From: Aquatica leii
Taxonomy: Eukaryota; Arthropoda; Insecta; Coleoptera; Lampyridae
Direction: 5' to 3'
NCBI GenBank assembly: GCA_035610365.1
Contig: CM069433.1
Location: forward strand, 79,518,236 to 79,582,235
Length of the DNA: 64,000 nucleotides
Below, piece by piece: positions 20,879 to 31,048 of the stretch. The translations under genes and the position numbers were made by a program. How positions within the stretch are numbered: the first letter of the stretch is position 1; each line of letters begins with the position of its first letter. Under the pieces are notes generated by a model. It did no database searches and was not told where the DNA came from. It worked only from the letters and a program-made list of their open reading frames with translations.

Positions 20879-23839
20879 GTTTCATTCGGATTAAAAGTGT
20901 TTTTCTGTTTCGCAGTTTTGCTTGACAAAAAATGCCACTTTTAATCCTAATAAAACAATATACTATTTGTAATTATTATTAACAATACACAAATGTAGCA
21001 AATGTAGCCCACCTTAAACCCAACCTCACGAGCCGCTACTGATCAAAGTATTTGACATAAATACAGTGTTTTGTTAAAAGTTTAAACTTTAACGTATTTT
21101 TAAAAATTTTAAAATACATATTCATTCAAGTTATGTATAAATGTAATAAAATTCTCACAATAATACAAAATAACAAACAACACGTGTAATAGCTTTAGAT
21201 TTAGATAAATTGAGATATAAATTTATAGTAGCGTTAGCAAGATAATATAAAATTTAAAATATCCGATAGCATAAGAGAACGTAAAAAATAAATCTAATAC
21301 CTAACACACAAAATGTAACACTGCATAAATTAATATGTACTACATTAATAATTCTCGAAGTATAGATACTTCGAAGATTATTAGAGCACACTATAAGAAA
21401 TAGCTTTTGTATATATCTAGTTTTCGAAACAATATTTTGTATGTAAGTTTTTTAACAAGATCCACATTCGAAAGCAGCAATGGTTGTTTACGCTCGAATT
21501 ACACACAAAATTTTCTGATGCAGTTTTACCAATACCGTTAAATCCCGTGGATTCACATAATTCAGTATAATTATTCATATACTTTATATTCGTTTTTACG
21601 TGGATTATTCTATCAGTTATTTGCAATATAGAAATATCAAAATGCTAATATGAACAGTGTTTTTCATATTACAGTTATTATAACACAATTTAAAATATTT
21701 TCAAATTAAAACTAAAAAACATACTAGTAGTTGCATAAAAAAAATTGTGAAATTACAATTTATAAAGCTAGTAATACCGATACATAATTGGACTAATTGT
21801 AAAATTATGGCTAATAATAAAGTTTTCTTTGAGCGAGAAAGAATATTACTTTTCTAGATGATTTTATTAAAAATTTATTTAGAACAAAATCGGAGGCAAT
21901 GTCTTTTTTAATAACACCCCGAAACAACGTATTGAAAAAAATGTACAAAAAATATATACATTGAAGAATTTACGTATATCATTTTAATTGTCTTTGATTC
22001 TTTACGTGCTCTGCTAAATTTACATTCATAAGTTTAGCGCCTACAGGTATACAACCCAGATTACAGAATATACATGTAACCTGAATAAAGAAAAACAATT
22101 CTTATATTTATAAACAACATTTAAAATGTTTAGTGTACTAAAATAATGCTAAAATTTTTATTAAAAAACTAATATCCGTCGTTTAATAAATTTGATGTAA
22201 ATGTCTCAACATATTTATAAAGTTTATACTTGAATGGGGTTTGTAAATTACGCTTTATATAAAATAATTCGAGAAGTTTATTGTAACAGGAATAGTTAAG
22301 ACGTTATGAGAACTTGTGTCTCTTTTGGGAATTCTATAAGAGAGTATTGATTAAGACTCCATTAAATGTACATATAAAGTATATTTGCTTTAAAAAACCT
22401 ACTTCATTTAAATCAATAAACGTAAGTGATGATGATTGATCACGTTTCTGTGTTTTTTGAATACAAATATAAAAAGTGCTTTAATCTAAATCTACTCAAA
22501 CTTAATGCAGTAAATAATCATTATTTATTAAATTTTAAATTTTTACATAAATAAACAGGTTTTATGTTTAATTAATACAGTACTTTTTTGTGTATTGCAT
22601 AAAACTTAATTTATCAAGCTCAAATTTAAATCATTTAAATTAAATAGTGAGTTCACAACAAAAACAAACATGAAAGATGTGAAGTTAATGTCTGTAAAAT
22701 ATGCGCACTAATTTATTAGTTTAAAATACGTAAACCTATAAAAAATTTGTTTATTGTAATAACAAAAATAACAAAAAACAAAACAAAATATAGCACAGTC
22801 TTATAAAATACATTAATAACGATTTAGGTGAAAAACAAGCAACGGAATAAAATTTAAAAGAGAGAGAAGAATCAGTCGGAATTTATATTTCAAGAGTACT
22901 GTCAAACTAAACAATGTTTATTAACTGTGTTTCAATTTTATTACACATCAATTTTTGTGGAAATATAGTATTAAATAAAATTACACTTGATTCTATTACT
23001 GTTTGGAAAAAAAGATAACTTTATAAAATAATTGATAATCATATCTAAGCACCTTAATATAATAACAATTTTTGTTTACATGTGTTCCATACTAAGCCCA
23101 AAGCACATTAATTAATTTCTTTACATTTTGCGTTTAAACGTTCTTGTGTTGAAAGGTATTGCATTTAAAGGTACTTGCGTCCAAACGTCCTAAACGATAT
23201 TTTTAGATTGTATTGAAAAAAATTCTAAACATTGTTAATTGCGTATAAACATAAAAAAACGTACGTTAAAAAATAAAAAAGTATAAAAACAGTTCAGTCG
23301 AAAGCAGAATAAAACAAGAGTTTAATAACTTTAATTTTTTTTAATTCAAAATCAAATTATATTACGAATATATGATAAAAATTTACAGATGCGATTATTA
23401 GATTTCATCAAAATACCAAAAATAATAAAAATGCATATACAACTGAAACACAAATTCTTTAAAAATAGAACAAAATAGAAAATGTTAAATATGCGAGTTG
23501 TACTAGACAAAGTTTTATTCGACATAAGGATCAGATAATTCAAATTAAAAACTTGGACATTCCAAAAATCGTACAAGAATTGCAAAGATTTCGAAAATTA
23601 AGGAGGCATTTGTACATACGCTACGGTATACATTACTTAAACTAATTCTTAAAAATAGTACCTTAAAAATAATAGATGGCGGGAGAAGGAGGATCACAAT
23701 TGCAATCGACCAAAGAAAAGAATGTTTTAAAAGTTATAGTACTTATTTGAACCACATTGTTCCTAAATCACACCTAAATTTAGTTAAAAGATTGATGGAA
23801 CCATACAGCTAAAACCATACTTTTTATAATATTTTGTAG
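20879..23839. other. AT-rich region with one exon-like stretch and short repeats
   Basis: No complete gene is found. The region contains the exon-like stretch at 21979-22080 (listed separately). A short run of GCGTTTAAACG-type repeats lies at 23133-23200, resembling those at 13758-13855. An open frame at 23352-23585 (minus) is AT-rich and hydrophobic without a recognised family. Confidence 0.4.
21979..22080 (-). CDS. Possible terminal exon with Cys/His finger-like residues
   Basis: On the minus strand a strong acceptor (TTTTTCTTTATTCAG, ending at 22081) is followed by a 33-codon frame starting VTCIFCNLGCIPVGAKLMNV and ending with a TGA stop. It contains C-x2-C, another Cys four residues on and a later His, suggestive of a zinc-binding fold. 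AATAAA-like signals follow within about 100 bp. It could be the last exon of a host or transposon gene whose other exons were not found. Low confidence. Confidence 0.3.
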   Translation of the reverse strand, partial: VTCIFCNLGCIPVGAKLMNVNLAEHVKNQRQLK

Positions 23840-24208
23840 GTGCTCATACACAATGAGCGTAAGCCTAAGAAATACATAACGCATAATATAGACGTAATAC
23901 ATAATTTTAACATAAGCCGACAAAGTGTTCACAATGAGCGTTGTTTTTCGTTAAGAACGCGCTTTTCTGGGAAGCGCAGTGATAATAAACATAACCCTAA
24001 ATTCGTTTATGTCATTATGATATGTCAAATTTGTCTCAAAAATGTAATGTTAAATATATCTGACAATGAAATAACTACACACACCAACCTCTGTTGTACC
24101 AACTCATTACTGACTTCAACTAAAATACGTTATATTCCACTAAATTTAGCCAAAATGTATATAGATGCGGTTCAAACAAATCATAGGGCAGTTATTCCCG
24201 TAATATGA
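23840..24208 (+). CDS. Possible exon with a C2HC (UBZ4/RAD18-like) motif
   Basis: A 122-codon frame begins directly after a good acceptor (ATAATATTTTGTAG, ending 23839). It is basic and reads VLIHNERKPKKYITHN at its start. Residues 55-81 contain CQICLKNVM and ITTHTNLC, that is C-x2-C-x14-H-x3-C, close to the spacing of RAD18-type UBZ fingers (C-x2-C-x11-H-x3-C). Its stop lies where a Gypsy LTR remnant begins (24206), so the true end may be lost. No upstream exons were recognised. It could be a host exon or part of an element; function unknown. Confidence 0.3.
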   Translation: MLIHNERKPKKYITHNIDVIHNFNISRQSVHNERCFSLRTRFSGKRSDNKHNPKFVYVIMICQICLKNVMLNISDNEITTHTNLCCTNSLLTSTKIRYIPLNLAKMYIDAVQTNHRAVIPVI

Positions 24209-24609
24209 AGACGGCAGTATTAAGAAGATTATTCAAGTTTAAATAAATAAGTAATTAACGCGTGTGTGGAGATAAATATACGGAGTATAATTTGATACGT
24301 GTAAACAAACAACAAGTGTTAAATAGTTATCCGCGGACTTATCTTTCGTGTAAGTGATAGTGTTTTACATAAATTATAGTGTAAGTGTTTTTATTAAATT
24401 TCCTTAGATTTCATTAGTTCGGTTAGTTTAAACGTGTACATATTTGTAGTATAAACAAATTAGTTTTAATAATAATAAAATTCGTTACACTATTTTAATT
24501 TTATTTATTTGTTACGTTAGATCATAAGAGGTGCGTAAACGCAACATAGAGTTGCGGAATAAGAACACCTAAATTGCTTGTACTATATCCCAACTTTATG
24601 ATCTACGTA

Positions 24610-25590
24610 CAGGGCTTTCATAAATGATTCGATCCCACGTGATATATATGTTAAGCAACCAACATTGCTTGGATTGGTATAACGTAAAAAAAAATTAAAT
24701 ACAAATTTTAGTTTTGAACCTCTAAATTAAGGTTAAGCAATTCATTAATTGCGGCAACACATTAATAACAATACCTGTTTATTTGAACAATCAACTTCAA
24801 TATTTCGCATACCATCAGTGATTGCATATTCCAAGTTTTTTGTGTTTTTTAAATGTCCGTAGAAGTCAAAATCTAGTTCCGTAAGATCTGAAGATTGTGA
24901 AAGATATAACCCTTATTATTATTTTATTGTATTGTAACATTGTTGAATAAATGCAATGGCAGCTCGAGTAGTACGAACCATTCCACTGTCTTGCTCAAAG
25001 TAACCAAATTGAAGTTTGTTGTCATCTAGCTGCTCGAAAAATTGACACAAAATATTATGGTAACGTTCTGCGTTTACAGTATTGTGAAAAAAATTGAACC
25101 AATTATTCTTCTCCTTGACATTACAATCTGTACACCAATGCTGTTTGCACAAAAGTGTATGGATTTTCGGTTATACAATCATTTTGGTTATTTACATATC
25201 TACTTAAATGAAAACATGCTTCCTCCATAAAAAAAGTTAGATCCAACAGGTTATCGTTATTTTAAATGTTTATTAAACGATTCACAAAATTGTACACGCC
25301 GCAAGAAATCAGGTGCACGTAATTCTTGATCCGTAACCTCGTACGGAGTCATCGAAAGATTTTTGTAAATGCTTTTGTTCAATACGATTCCCAATTTCTA
25401 CAACAGGTGCAGTGAGTACAGTAGACCTTCCTGTAGGCTTCTCCTTGCAAATGCAATTTTTATTTCCTTCTGGGAAACAGTTGTTGTACTGATCGATGCA
25501 ACTTTGAAGTTCCATCGGGATTGCGAGTACCACTTGTCAATTTGAAAATGTGTCATTACAATAACGGTGATTTGTTCAAGAATAAACATC
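24610..25590 (-). pseudogene. Mariner-family element and transposase remnant
   Basis: The left tip CAGGGCTTTCATAAATGATTCG follows TA at 24608-24609 and resembles mariner inverted repeats. On the minus strand 25590-25300 carries the linker region, and RAPDFLRRVQFCESFN lies near 25290 (consensus R-x-x-F-C). 25152-24919 reads VNAERYHNILCQFF then FGYFEQDSGMVRTTRAAIAF, the second catalytic Asp block (Q-D-x-A-x-x-H-T). The His is replaced by Arg or Thr and stops interrupt the frame, so it is dead. The right inverted repeat was not found. Confidence 0.6.
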
Positions 25591-26486
25591 GTGAAATGTT
25601 ATTACTTAATCTAAAATTACAAAAATTAGACCTCACAATTACAGCTATTATTCAGTACTTACCAACAGAAACACAAAAAGTGCTGAGTAATTATGATTAT
25701 AACTATTTTAAAATGTAAAAATAGAGAATAAGGAAAACGACGAAAAATAATACCTGATGTCAATAAAACTTCAAACGATAATGTCAGTGTGAATGTAAAA
25801 GAACGTTACTAAACGGTAACACATATGGTAACACTACCAACCTAACACAATGTTGATACTGAACTCTTAGTTCACGTGGGCTTTAATGAAGTCCTTGTGT
25901 TAGTCAAGTTTGTAACCGTAGCTTGGTTTGACTTCCGGCGGAATACGAATCATTCCATTTGTTACTTACGCGTACGGTGCGTATCATTAGCGGTAGAACA
26001 CAAATAATTTAAAATCCTTCTACCTGCATCGTACCTAAGCAAATAAAAGAAGAAGAAATGAGACGGTAATACAAAAGCGTTTAGCGTTTTACTACTACCT
26101 TTTTTGTATTAATTCATTAGATTAATTCAGGGATTAATGCTTCCAACTCTACGATATCGTTAAATTGATTACTATAGGACTACGACGCAATTTACACGAT
26201 ATTCGATTATCGAGACGGTGTATCTATAGTCCATACGCTAGGCAATGTAACATAAGAGATTAAGTCGTAAATCCAATGTCATTTATAACGCAACCGATAG
26301 TTGTATTTAATATTCACCCAAAATTCAAAGTAAAAACCAATTCCATACGGGCGAAAGTTGCTCAAAATAAACCTTATGGGAACTTGAAAATAATAAGACA
26401 ATAGTTTTTAAGTACCTAAGAGTCAGCGGTTCTTAATAGAAGATACACTATTTTCATTATAAAATTGTGATGTTTTTATGAATTGA

Positions 26487-28155
26487 TTGGATATGAAAAC
26501 GAACGATGTCCTGAAGATCGACAATGAAGAAATTCCTTTTCATTCGTCAGAGAAGGCAGCAGTGCGAGTCTTATTGAGTGAAGACGTGACTCTGCCTGCA
26601 AAGACTAAAAGTATGGTGATGGCTCGCATGGATGGAAATCTTCGGGAAGGCTACATTCGCGCGATTGATCTAATGGAGGGTAACTGAGTTGAAAAAAAAT
26701 TACAACAATCCACGCCGACTTCCTTTGGCGCAAATAAAAAAAACCAAACAAATATGTAACTATAAATATGTAGAGAGAAGGTGTGATTGAATCCAATAGG
26801 CGTCCCCAGTAGTACTCGTAAAGAAGAAAGACGGATCAACGAAGTTTTACGTGGACGGAGAACTGCTGTGGTTGATGACGAATGGGGCCCTAAGCAGTTG
26901 AGTCGCGAACAAAAAAACGATCCCTATATAACACTACCCCTGAACTAAAAAGAAAACGGCCGACGACCAACCTGGGAAGAAGTGAGTGCTTTGGGCAGAA
27001 ACATCAAAGCGTACTGTGCACAGTGAGACTTTTTGAGAGTAGAAAACTTAAACGATCCCTAGAGAGTGTTTAGGGCACGAAAAACAGACTCCTAAAGACC
27101 CGGTTCTCACAAGTGTTGAAGCATCTTCACGATGGTACATCAAAAGGACACTTTGGCGTAAAGAAGACTATGGGGAAAGTTTAAAAGAGATTTTACTGGG
27201 TGAACTGCAAAAACGTAATGAAATGATGCCGTAAGTTCACAGTCTGCGCATCAGAAGATGGTCCAGCGAGAAAGCGCAACGCACCGATGAAGCAGTATAA
27301 CGTGGAAAGCCCTTTGGAAAAAGTAGCGATTGACATCGCAGGGCCGTTCCCAGAATCTGATTCAGGAAATAAATTAATCCTGGTGGCGATAGATTATTTT
27401 ACAAAATCGACGGAGACTTACGACATATCCAATCAAGAAGCAGTTACAGTGCCAAATGTATCTGATGGTATGGTTGAGCAAATAAATCAAACAATGGGAA
27501 AATACCTAGCCAAAGTAGTGCCCGAACACCAAAGAGACTGGGATCAGTACTTGCACCTTTTTCTAATGGCGCACCGCTCATCCGTTCACGAAAGCACAGG
27601 CCAAACACCAACCTGTGTCATGCTCGGTCGACTGCCATGCGAACTCCAATTAGGACGAAGACCGGAAGAAGTTGCTGGAAAAGACTACGTCAGCAAGTTA
27701 ACCAAGAAAATACAAAGCACATAAGGCAGTCTGTAAAAACAATGGTAAAAACACACAAATTGCCAGCGACAGAATGAAGACGGATATGACGTCAAAACAC
27801 AAAATGGTTGGTTTCAACCTGGCGACATCGTGTGGTTGTATAATCCCCAAAGAAACCGTGGTTTGTCGCCGAAACTGCAAAGGCAATGGGAAGCCCTTAT
27901 AAAGTCATGCAGCGTATTATTGACATCATATATCCCATCCGAAAATCACTCAGAGGCAAGCCAAAAATGGTTCACATCGATCGTCTTGTCCCGTTTACTG
28001 ACGATAACCGCGTTACGCAAATTCAGGTCCGTACCAGACTAATAACTAGCAGAACCAGAAGTCAAGTTGAAGGAATAAACTTCAATAAGTTCATGAGCAT
28101 ATACGGAGGTTTTGGAGAAGCTAGGTTCGGAGTTACAACAACAACAACAGTTTGA
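26487..28155 (+). pseudogene. Ty3/Gypsy pol: protease-RT linker and integrase, internally deleted
   Basis: 26487-26687 (VRVLLSEDVTLPAKTKSMVM) matches the segment between protease and RT. SPVVLVKKKDGSTKFYVDGE at about 26802-26862 is the RT start, after which most of RT and RNase H is missing. LKHLHDGTSKGHFGVKKTMG at about 27117-27176 is the integrase zinc-binding region. 27287-27724 is the integrase core with SPLEKVAIDIAGPFPESDSG (first catalytic Asp). A deletion then joins FTKSTETYDI to the region before MVEQINQTM, removing the second Asp. 27780-28010 carries the C-terminal part (GWFQPGDIVWLYNPQRNRGL in pieces, VHIDRLVPFT). Dead element. Confidence 0.8.
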
Positions 28156-28715
28156 AATATGTGAAATTGTCTTCCGAGGAACAGGCGTTTAAGTATTAGT
28201 CTGCAGTTACTAATCAAGTAGAATATCAAGTCAGAAAGAGTTCATTAACTGCTATATTATGCTCAAGGAAGTTGTCGAAATGGAAAGAGCTGCCGCTATT
28301 GCCAATATCCTTTCTACCGGTTTTGCATCCAGTTTCCTGTTCTGGGACAAAACAGTCTTAAAAAGGGGACAATGAAACGCCCCTGAACTTATTGTCAACT
28401 TTGAGAACGTTCACCGAAGAATGTAGGAAATTCATAAAACAGATAACAAAAATATATTAAGCGGTTCAAAAGAAACATAAATCAGTTTTTCGAAATCGGA
28501 AGTATTAAGAAGACTGTTTAAATCAATAAGTGATTAACGCGTGTGTTAAGATAAATATAACGGCGTTCAAGCGTACGTACCTTTAATGTAAACAAATATC
28601 AGTTTTAGATAAACAGAAGTTATCCGCGGACATTATATCTTTCGAGTGATTGTAATATATAAATTAGTGTAATATCTCACTAAGCTTTGTAATTTACAAG
28701 TATTTTCACTAAGTT

Positions 28716-28948
28716 TTTTTTTAATTTAGGAGTTATGAAATGTAACTTATTGGAAGTGTACTGCAAAATAACATAATTAAGCTGAATTTCTAAAACATGC
28801 TGTCATTTTGAGTATGAGACTTTAGTTTTCCAAATTTGAAGTCAATTTCCATCTAAACACTGACATAAAGTTTTCAGTAAAAGCTTACAGTAAGTTTGCA
28901 ATACTAAGTTGACAATTAACAGTTTACTGTTACTTCATTTACATAAAG
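28716..28948. other. Left flank of the Polinton insertion
   Basis: No gene. It contains motifs such as TTCAGTAAAAGC and GTAAGTTTGCAA that resemble the TTTGCAG repeats found on the other side of the Polinton (48689-49000), so both may belong to one older repeat opened by the Polinton. Confidence 0.35.
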
Positions 28949-28954
28949 TGTATA
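28949..28954. repeat. Left target-site duplication TGTATA
   Basis: TGTATA here and at 47869-47874 directly abuts the AGTAGG...CCTACT ends. A 6-bp duplication is the known hallmark of Polinton insertion. Confidence 0.9.
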
Positions 28955-29256
28955 AGTAGGTTAAGTTGGAGACTTCTGTGACAAGAGGAGGAGTACTCCT
29001 CCTCCGTGACCTACATTACAAAGTTTTAAATGACCTAGAGTAACCTTACTCCTCCTCACTGACCTACATTCAAAGCTCTAAATGACCTAGAGTAACCTTA
29101 CTCCTCCTCACTGACCTACATTCAAAGCTCTAAATGACCTAGAGTAACCTTACTCCTCCTCCGTGACCTACATTACAAAGTTTTAAATGACCTAGAGTAA
29201 CCTTACTCCTCCTCACTGACCTACATTCAAAGCTCTAAATGACCTAGAGTAACCTT
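28955..29256 (+). repeat. Polinton left terminal inverted repeat with five iterons
   Basis: A 40-bp unique tip (28955-28994) is followed by five tandem units of 53, 52, 52, 53 and 52 bp starting at 28995, 29048, 29100, 29152 and 29205, each beginning ACTCCTCCTC and ending GAGTAACCTT. A sixth, degraded unit follows to about 29280. The first 197 bp match the right end without a mismatch. A perfect 20-bp palindrome (GAGGAGGAGTACTCCTCCTC) lies at 28985-29004. It probably serves as origin and integrase recognition region. Confidence 0.95.
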
Positions 29257-29420
29257 ACTGCTCCTCTCTGACATAAAGTAATGACACTTCTCCAATATCT
29301 ACATATAAGTAATCAAAGAGTAGATTGATTAAAAGTTTTTATTTATTCTAACCTTCAAACACAATTACTATATAGAGTAATTTATTAATTGTACAGCGTA
29401 TTTAATAATAAAATAATAAA

Positions 29421-29867
29421 TTACAATAAATCATATATTGAGCCAAAATAGTATATAAGAAAAATTAATACTAGCATAAGTAATAACATTGAAAATGTAA
29501 TGGATAGTATACCATATGTGGTACAAATAGTTGATAGAGAAGTGTAGTTAGTCGAACCACATTTGTCTAATAAGTTAATGTAATGCACAGAGTTCCAATC
29601 GGTTTGTAGAAAACTTGAGTTGTTGTTATAAAAACGTAGTCGAAAATCCTGTGGTTCTGCAATTGGTAGAACTTTGACACCGTATAAATTTAATGGTATT
29701 AGTTTATACCACTTTGTAGGATTACTTTTAAAAGATGTATATGTTTTAGAACAAAATGGTGGTTGCAGTACATATAAACTGTTGTTAGAAACAGCTGTAA
29801 AAACCAACAGACTAAAGATTTTTGGAACCATCGCACACACAAAAGTTGAATACACAACTAACAACAC
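29421..29867 (-). CDS. Small type I membrane protein (Polinton accessory)
   Basis: The frame is 148 codons. The likelier start is the internal Met at 29831 (136 aa), because it aligns with the neighbouring paralogue and puts a hydrophobic signal-like segment (MVPKIFSLLVFTAV) first. Then come LYVLQPPFC and NPTKWYKLIP, a Cys-containing ectodomain with potential N-glycosylation sites (NNSS, NYTS), and a strong C-terminal transmembrane segment (ITFSMLLLMLVLIFLIYYF, about residues 120-140). It is about one-third identical to the product of 29858-30166 immediately upstream. I know no family; the topology suggests a surface or envelope-like protein. It lies at the left edge of the element. Confidence 0.6.
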   Translation of the reverse strand: MLLVVYSTFVCAMVPKIFSLLVFTAVSNNSLYVLQPPFCSKTYTSFKSNPTKWYKLIPLNLYGVKVLPIAEPQDFRLRFYNNNSSFLQTDWNSVHYINLLDKCGSTNYTSLSTICTTYGILSITFSMLLLMLVLIFLIYYFGSIYDLL

Positions 29868-30166
29868 GTGTCACTGTTTGGCATAATTATAATACCGCGA
29901 TCATTGAACGAATCACATTTACGCCAATCCGTGTGAATATAATGGTTACTGCTAGAAAATTGTATGCGAAATTCTTTCGAAGTATTGGGTGCTGTTATAG
30001 TAAAAACTTTAATACCATGTAATACGTTAGGCATAAGTTGAAACCACTGGTGTGGGTTATCTTTAAAACAAATAATAGCATCTTCACAGTTCGGAGGTTG
30101 AACTATATAAAGAGTATTACCATAACAAGCACTGAGCACAACTGATTTAAAAATGATCGGAATCAT
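29858..30166 (-). CDS. Secreted paralogue of the neighbouring membrane protein
   Basis: 102 aa starting MIPIIFKSVVLSACYG, a short hydrophobic leader, followed by LYIVQPPNC, NPHQWFQLMP, HGIKVFTI and YIHTDW. All align with the 29421-29831 protein (LYVLQPPFC, NPTKWYKLIP, YGVKVLPI, LQTDW). The stop comes soon after TDW, so the stalk and transmembrane helix of the paralogue are absent: either a genuine secreted form or a truncation during tandem duplication. The gene precedes its paralogue on the same strand with a gap of about 26 bp to that gene's preferred start. No family recognised. Confidence 0.55.
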   Translation of the reverse strand: MIPIIFKSVVLSACYGNTLYIVQPPNCEDAIICFKDNPHQWFQLMPNVLHGIKVFTITAPNTSKEFRIQFSSSNHYIHTDWRKCDSFNDRGIIIMPNSDTCC

Positions 30167-30293
30167 TGCGACGTCGAAAATACACTAAACTAAACACAAT
30201 CTGAAAGATACATATATATGGAAGTCAAAGTAAAAAGTACTCAAATTGTAATAAAAATTTTATTTATACGCTTTAACAGCGGATAGTCCACCG

Positions 30294-30750
30294 CTACACC
30301 TGGTTAAAATGGAAGTCATACAAAGTTGCAACGTTTCTTAATGCACAAACTGCTGGATTAATAGTATGAAAACAACACATTCCTGGTTGTTTAGGAATTT
30401 TCATTTCATTAGAAAGTTCGATAACATCTGTTGATAAATATTCCTGGACAATATTTTTTTGGTATCCTCTTACATATACCAGTTCATGGTTCTTCGTAAT
30501 TTTTTACTATTCTTGAAAATTCTTTAATGTCTACGTACCCACTATCCCACGATAGACCATGATGTTGTCGATATACGTATTCCGCTGTTCTTTTTGCAGC
30601 GTAATCCAACGATGTATATTCAAATGGTGGTTTAAAAAGGAAATGCGAATATGCTTTCCCATTGTAGGAGGCCAGTTCTTTTGGATGGAATAAATGTAAG
30701 GGTTCGGTGGAAATGTACCCTTGGACATCGATTACAATTCTATTTGCCAT
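30294..30750 (-). pseudogene. IDVQG-family protein, copy 1 (frameshifted)
   Basis: The start MANRIVIDVQGYISTEPLHL is open to a stop at 30484-30486. The homologous C-terminal part continues in another frame to a stop at 30294, with a break near 30480. Shared landmarks with copy 2 (45434-45879, opposite strand) are IDVQG, KELA, FKPPF, a HHxxSWxxG block, VYV(K/R)G and a C-terminal C-F-H ... C-A-L-x-N-V. The Asp-containing start and spaced His/Cys residues loosely recall a DEDD-exonuclease-like fold, but this is speculation. Function unknown. Confidence 0.65.
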
Positions 30751-30867
30751 GAGGAGTTTAGGTGTAGCGATGAACTATACGTATACTGCTTAAACTCTAA
30801 GCTTTTATAGCAGCATTATGGTAGTAGGGATAGCACAAAAAGCAGTAAAACTTCACTGTAATAAATA

Positions 30868-30872
30868 TATGT
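30868..30872. repeat. Target-site duplication of the nested Gypsy (TATGT)
   Basis: TATGT occurs here and at 33218-33222, directly outside the two LTRs. Confidence 0.85.
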
Positions 30873-31010
30873 TGTCATATCTCTTATTTATAAGATTTAA
30901 ATAAAAGACAGAGATTGCAATAAACTTTATATTTTATATCAACTATGAGTCGCATGACATGTACATTTTATGTGGCACACACACAATGCCGTGTTGCCAC
31001 GTTTACAACA
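30873..31010 (-). repeat. Nested Gypsy 3' LTR
   Basis: 138 bp, identical to 33080-33217. In minus orientation it starts TGTTGTAAACGTGG and ends ATATGACA. Confidence 0.9.
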
Positions 31011-31048
31011 TCTTCCTCTTTTTTTTTTTTTTTTTTTTTTTAAATTTA

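Larger units (their letters stand above)
24206..28715 (+). mobile_element. Ty3/Gypsy retrotransposon relic with a nested mariner
   Basis: Direct repeats at about 24206-24420 and 28494-28715 share GTATTAAGAAGA, TTAACGCGTGTGT, AGATAAATATA and GTTATCCGCGGAC and are roughly two-thirds identical, as expected of old LTRs. Gypsy pol pieces lie between (26487-28155). A purine run (AAAAAGGGGAC) at about 28364-28374 could be the polypurine tract. A mariner (about 24610-25560) occupies the 5' internal region. Gag was not recognised. Confidence 0.65.

Noticed and set aside
23352-23585. 77-codon hydrophobic minus-strand frame
   Set aside because: Low-complexity AT-derived composition without recognisable family or context.
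28995-29256. Regular direct repeats resembling a CRISPR array
   Set aside because: Units abut without unique spacers, are mirrored at the other end of the element and belong to the Polinton terminal repeat.
29674-30022. Plus-strand open frames across the two membrane-protein genes
   Set aside because: They are opposite-strand shadows. The minus-strand products are homologous to each other and have signal and membrane features.
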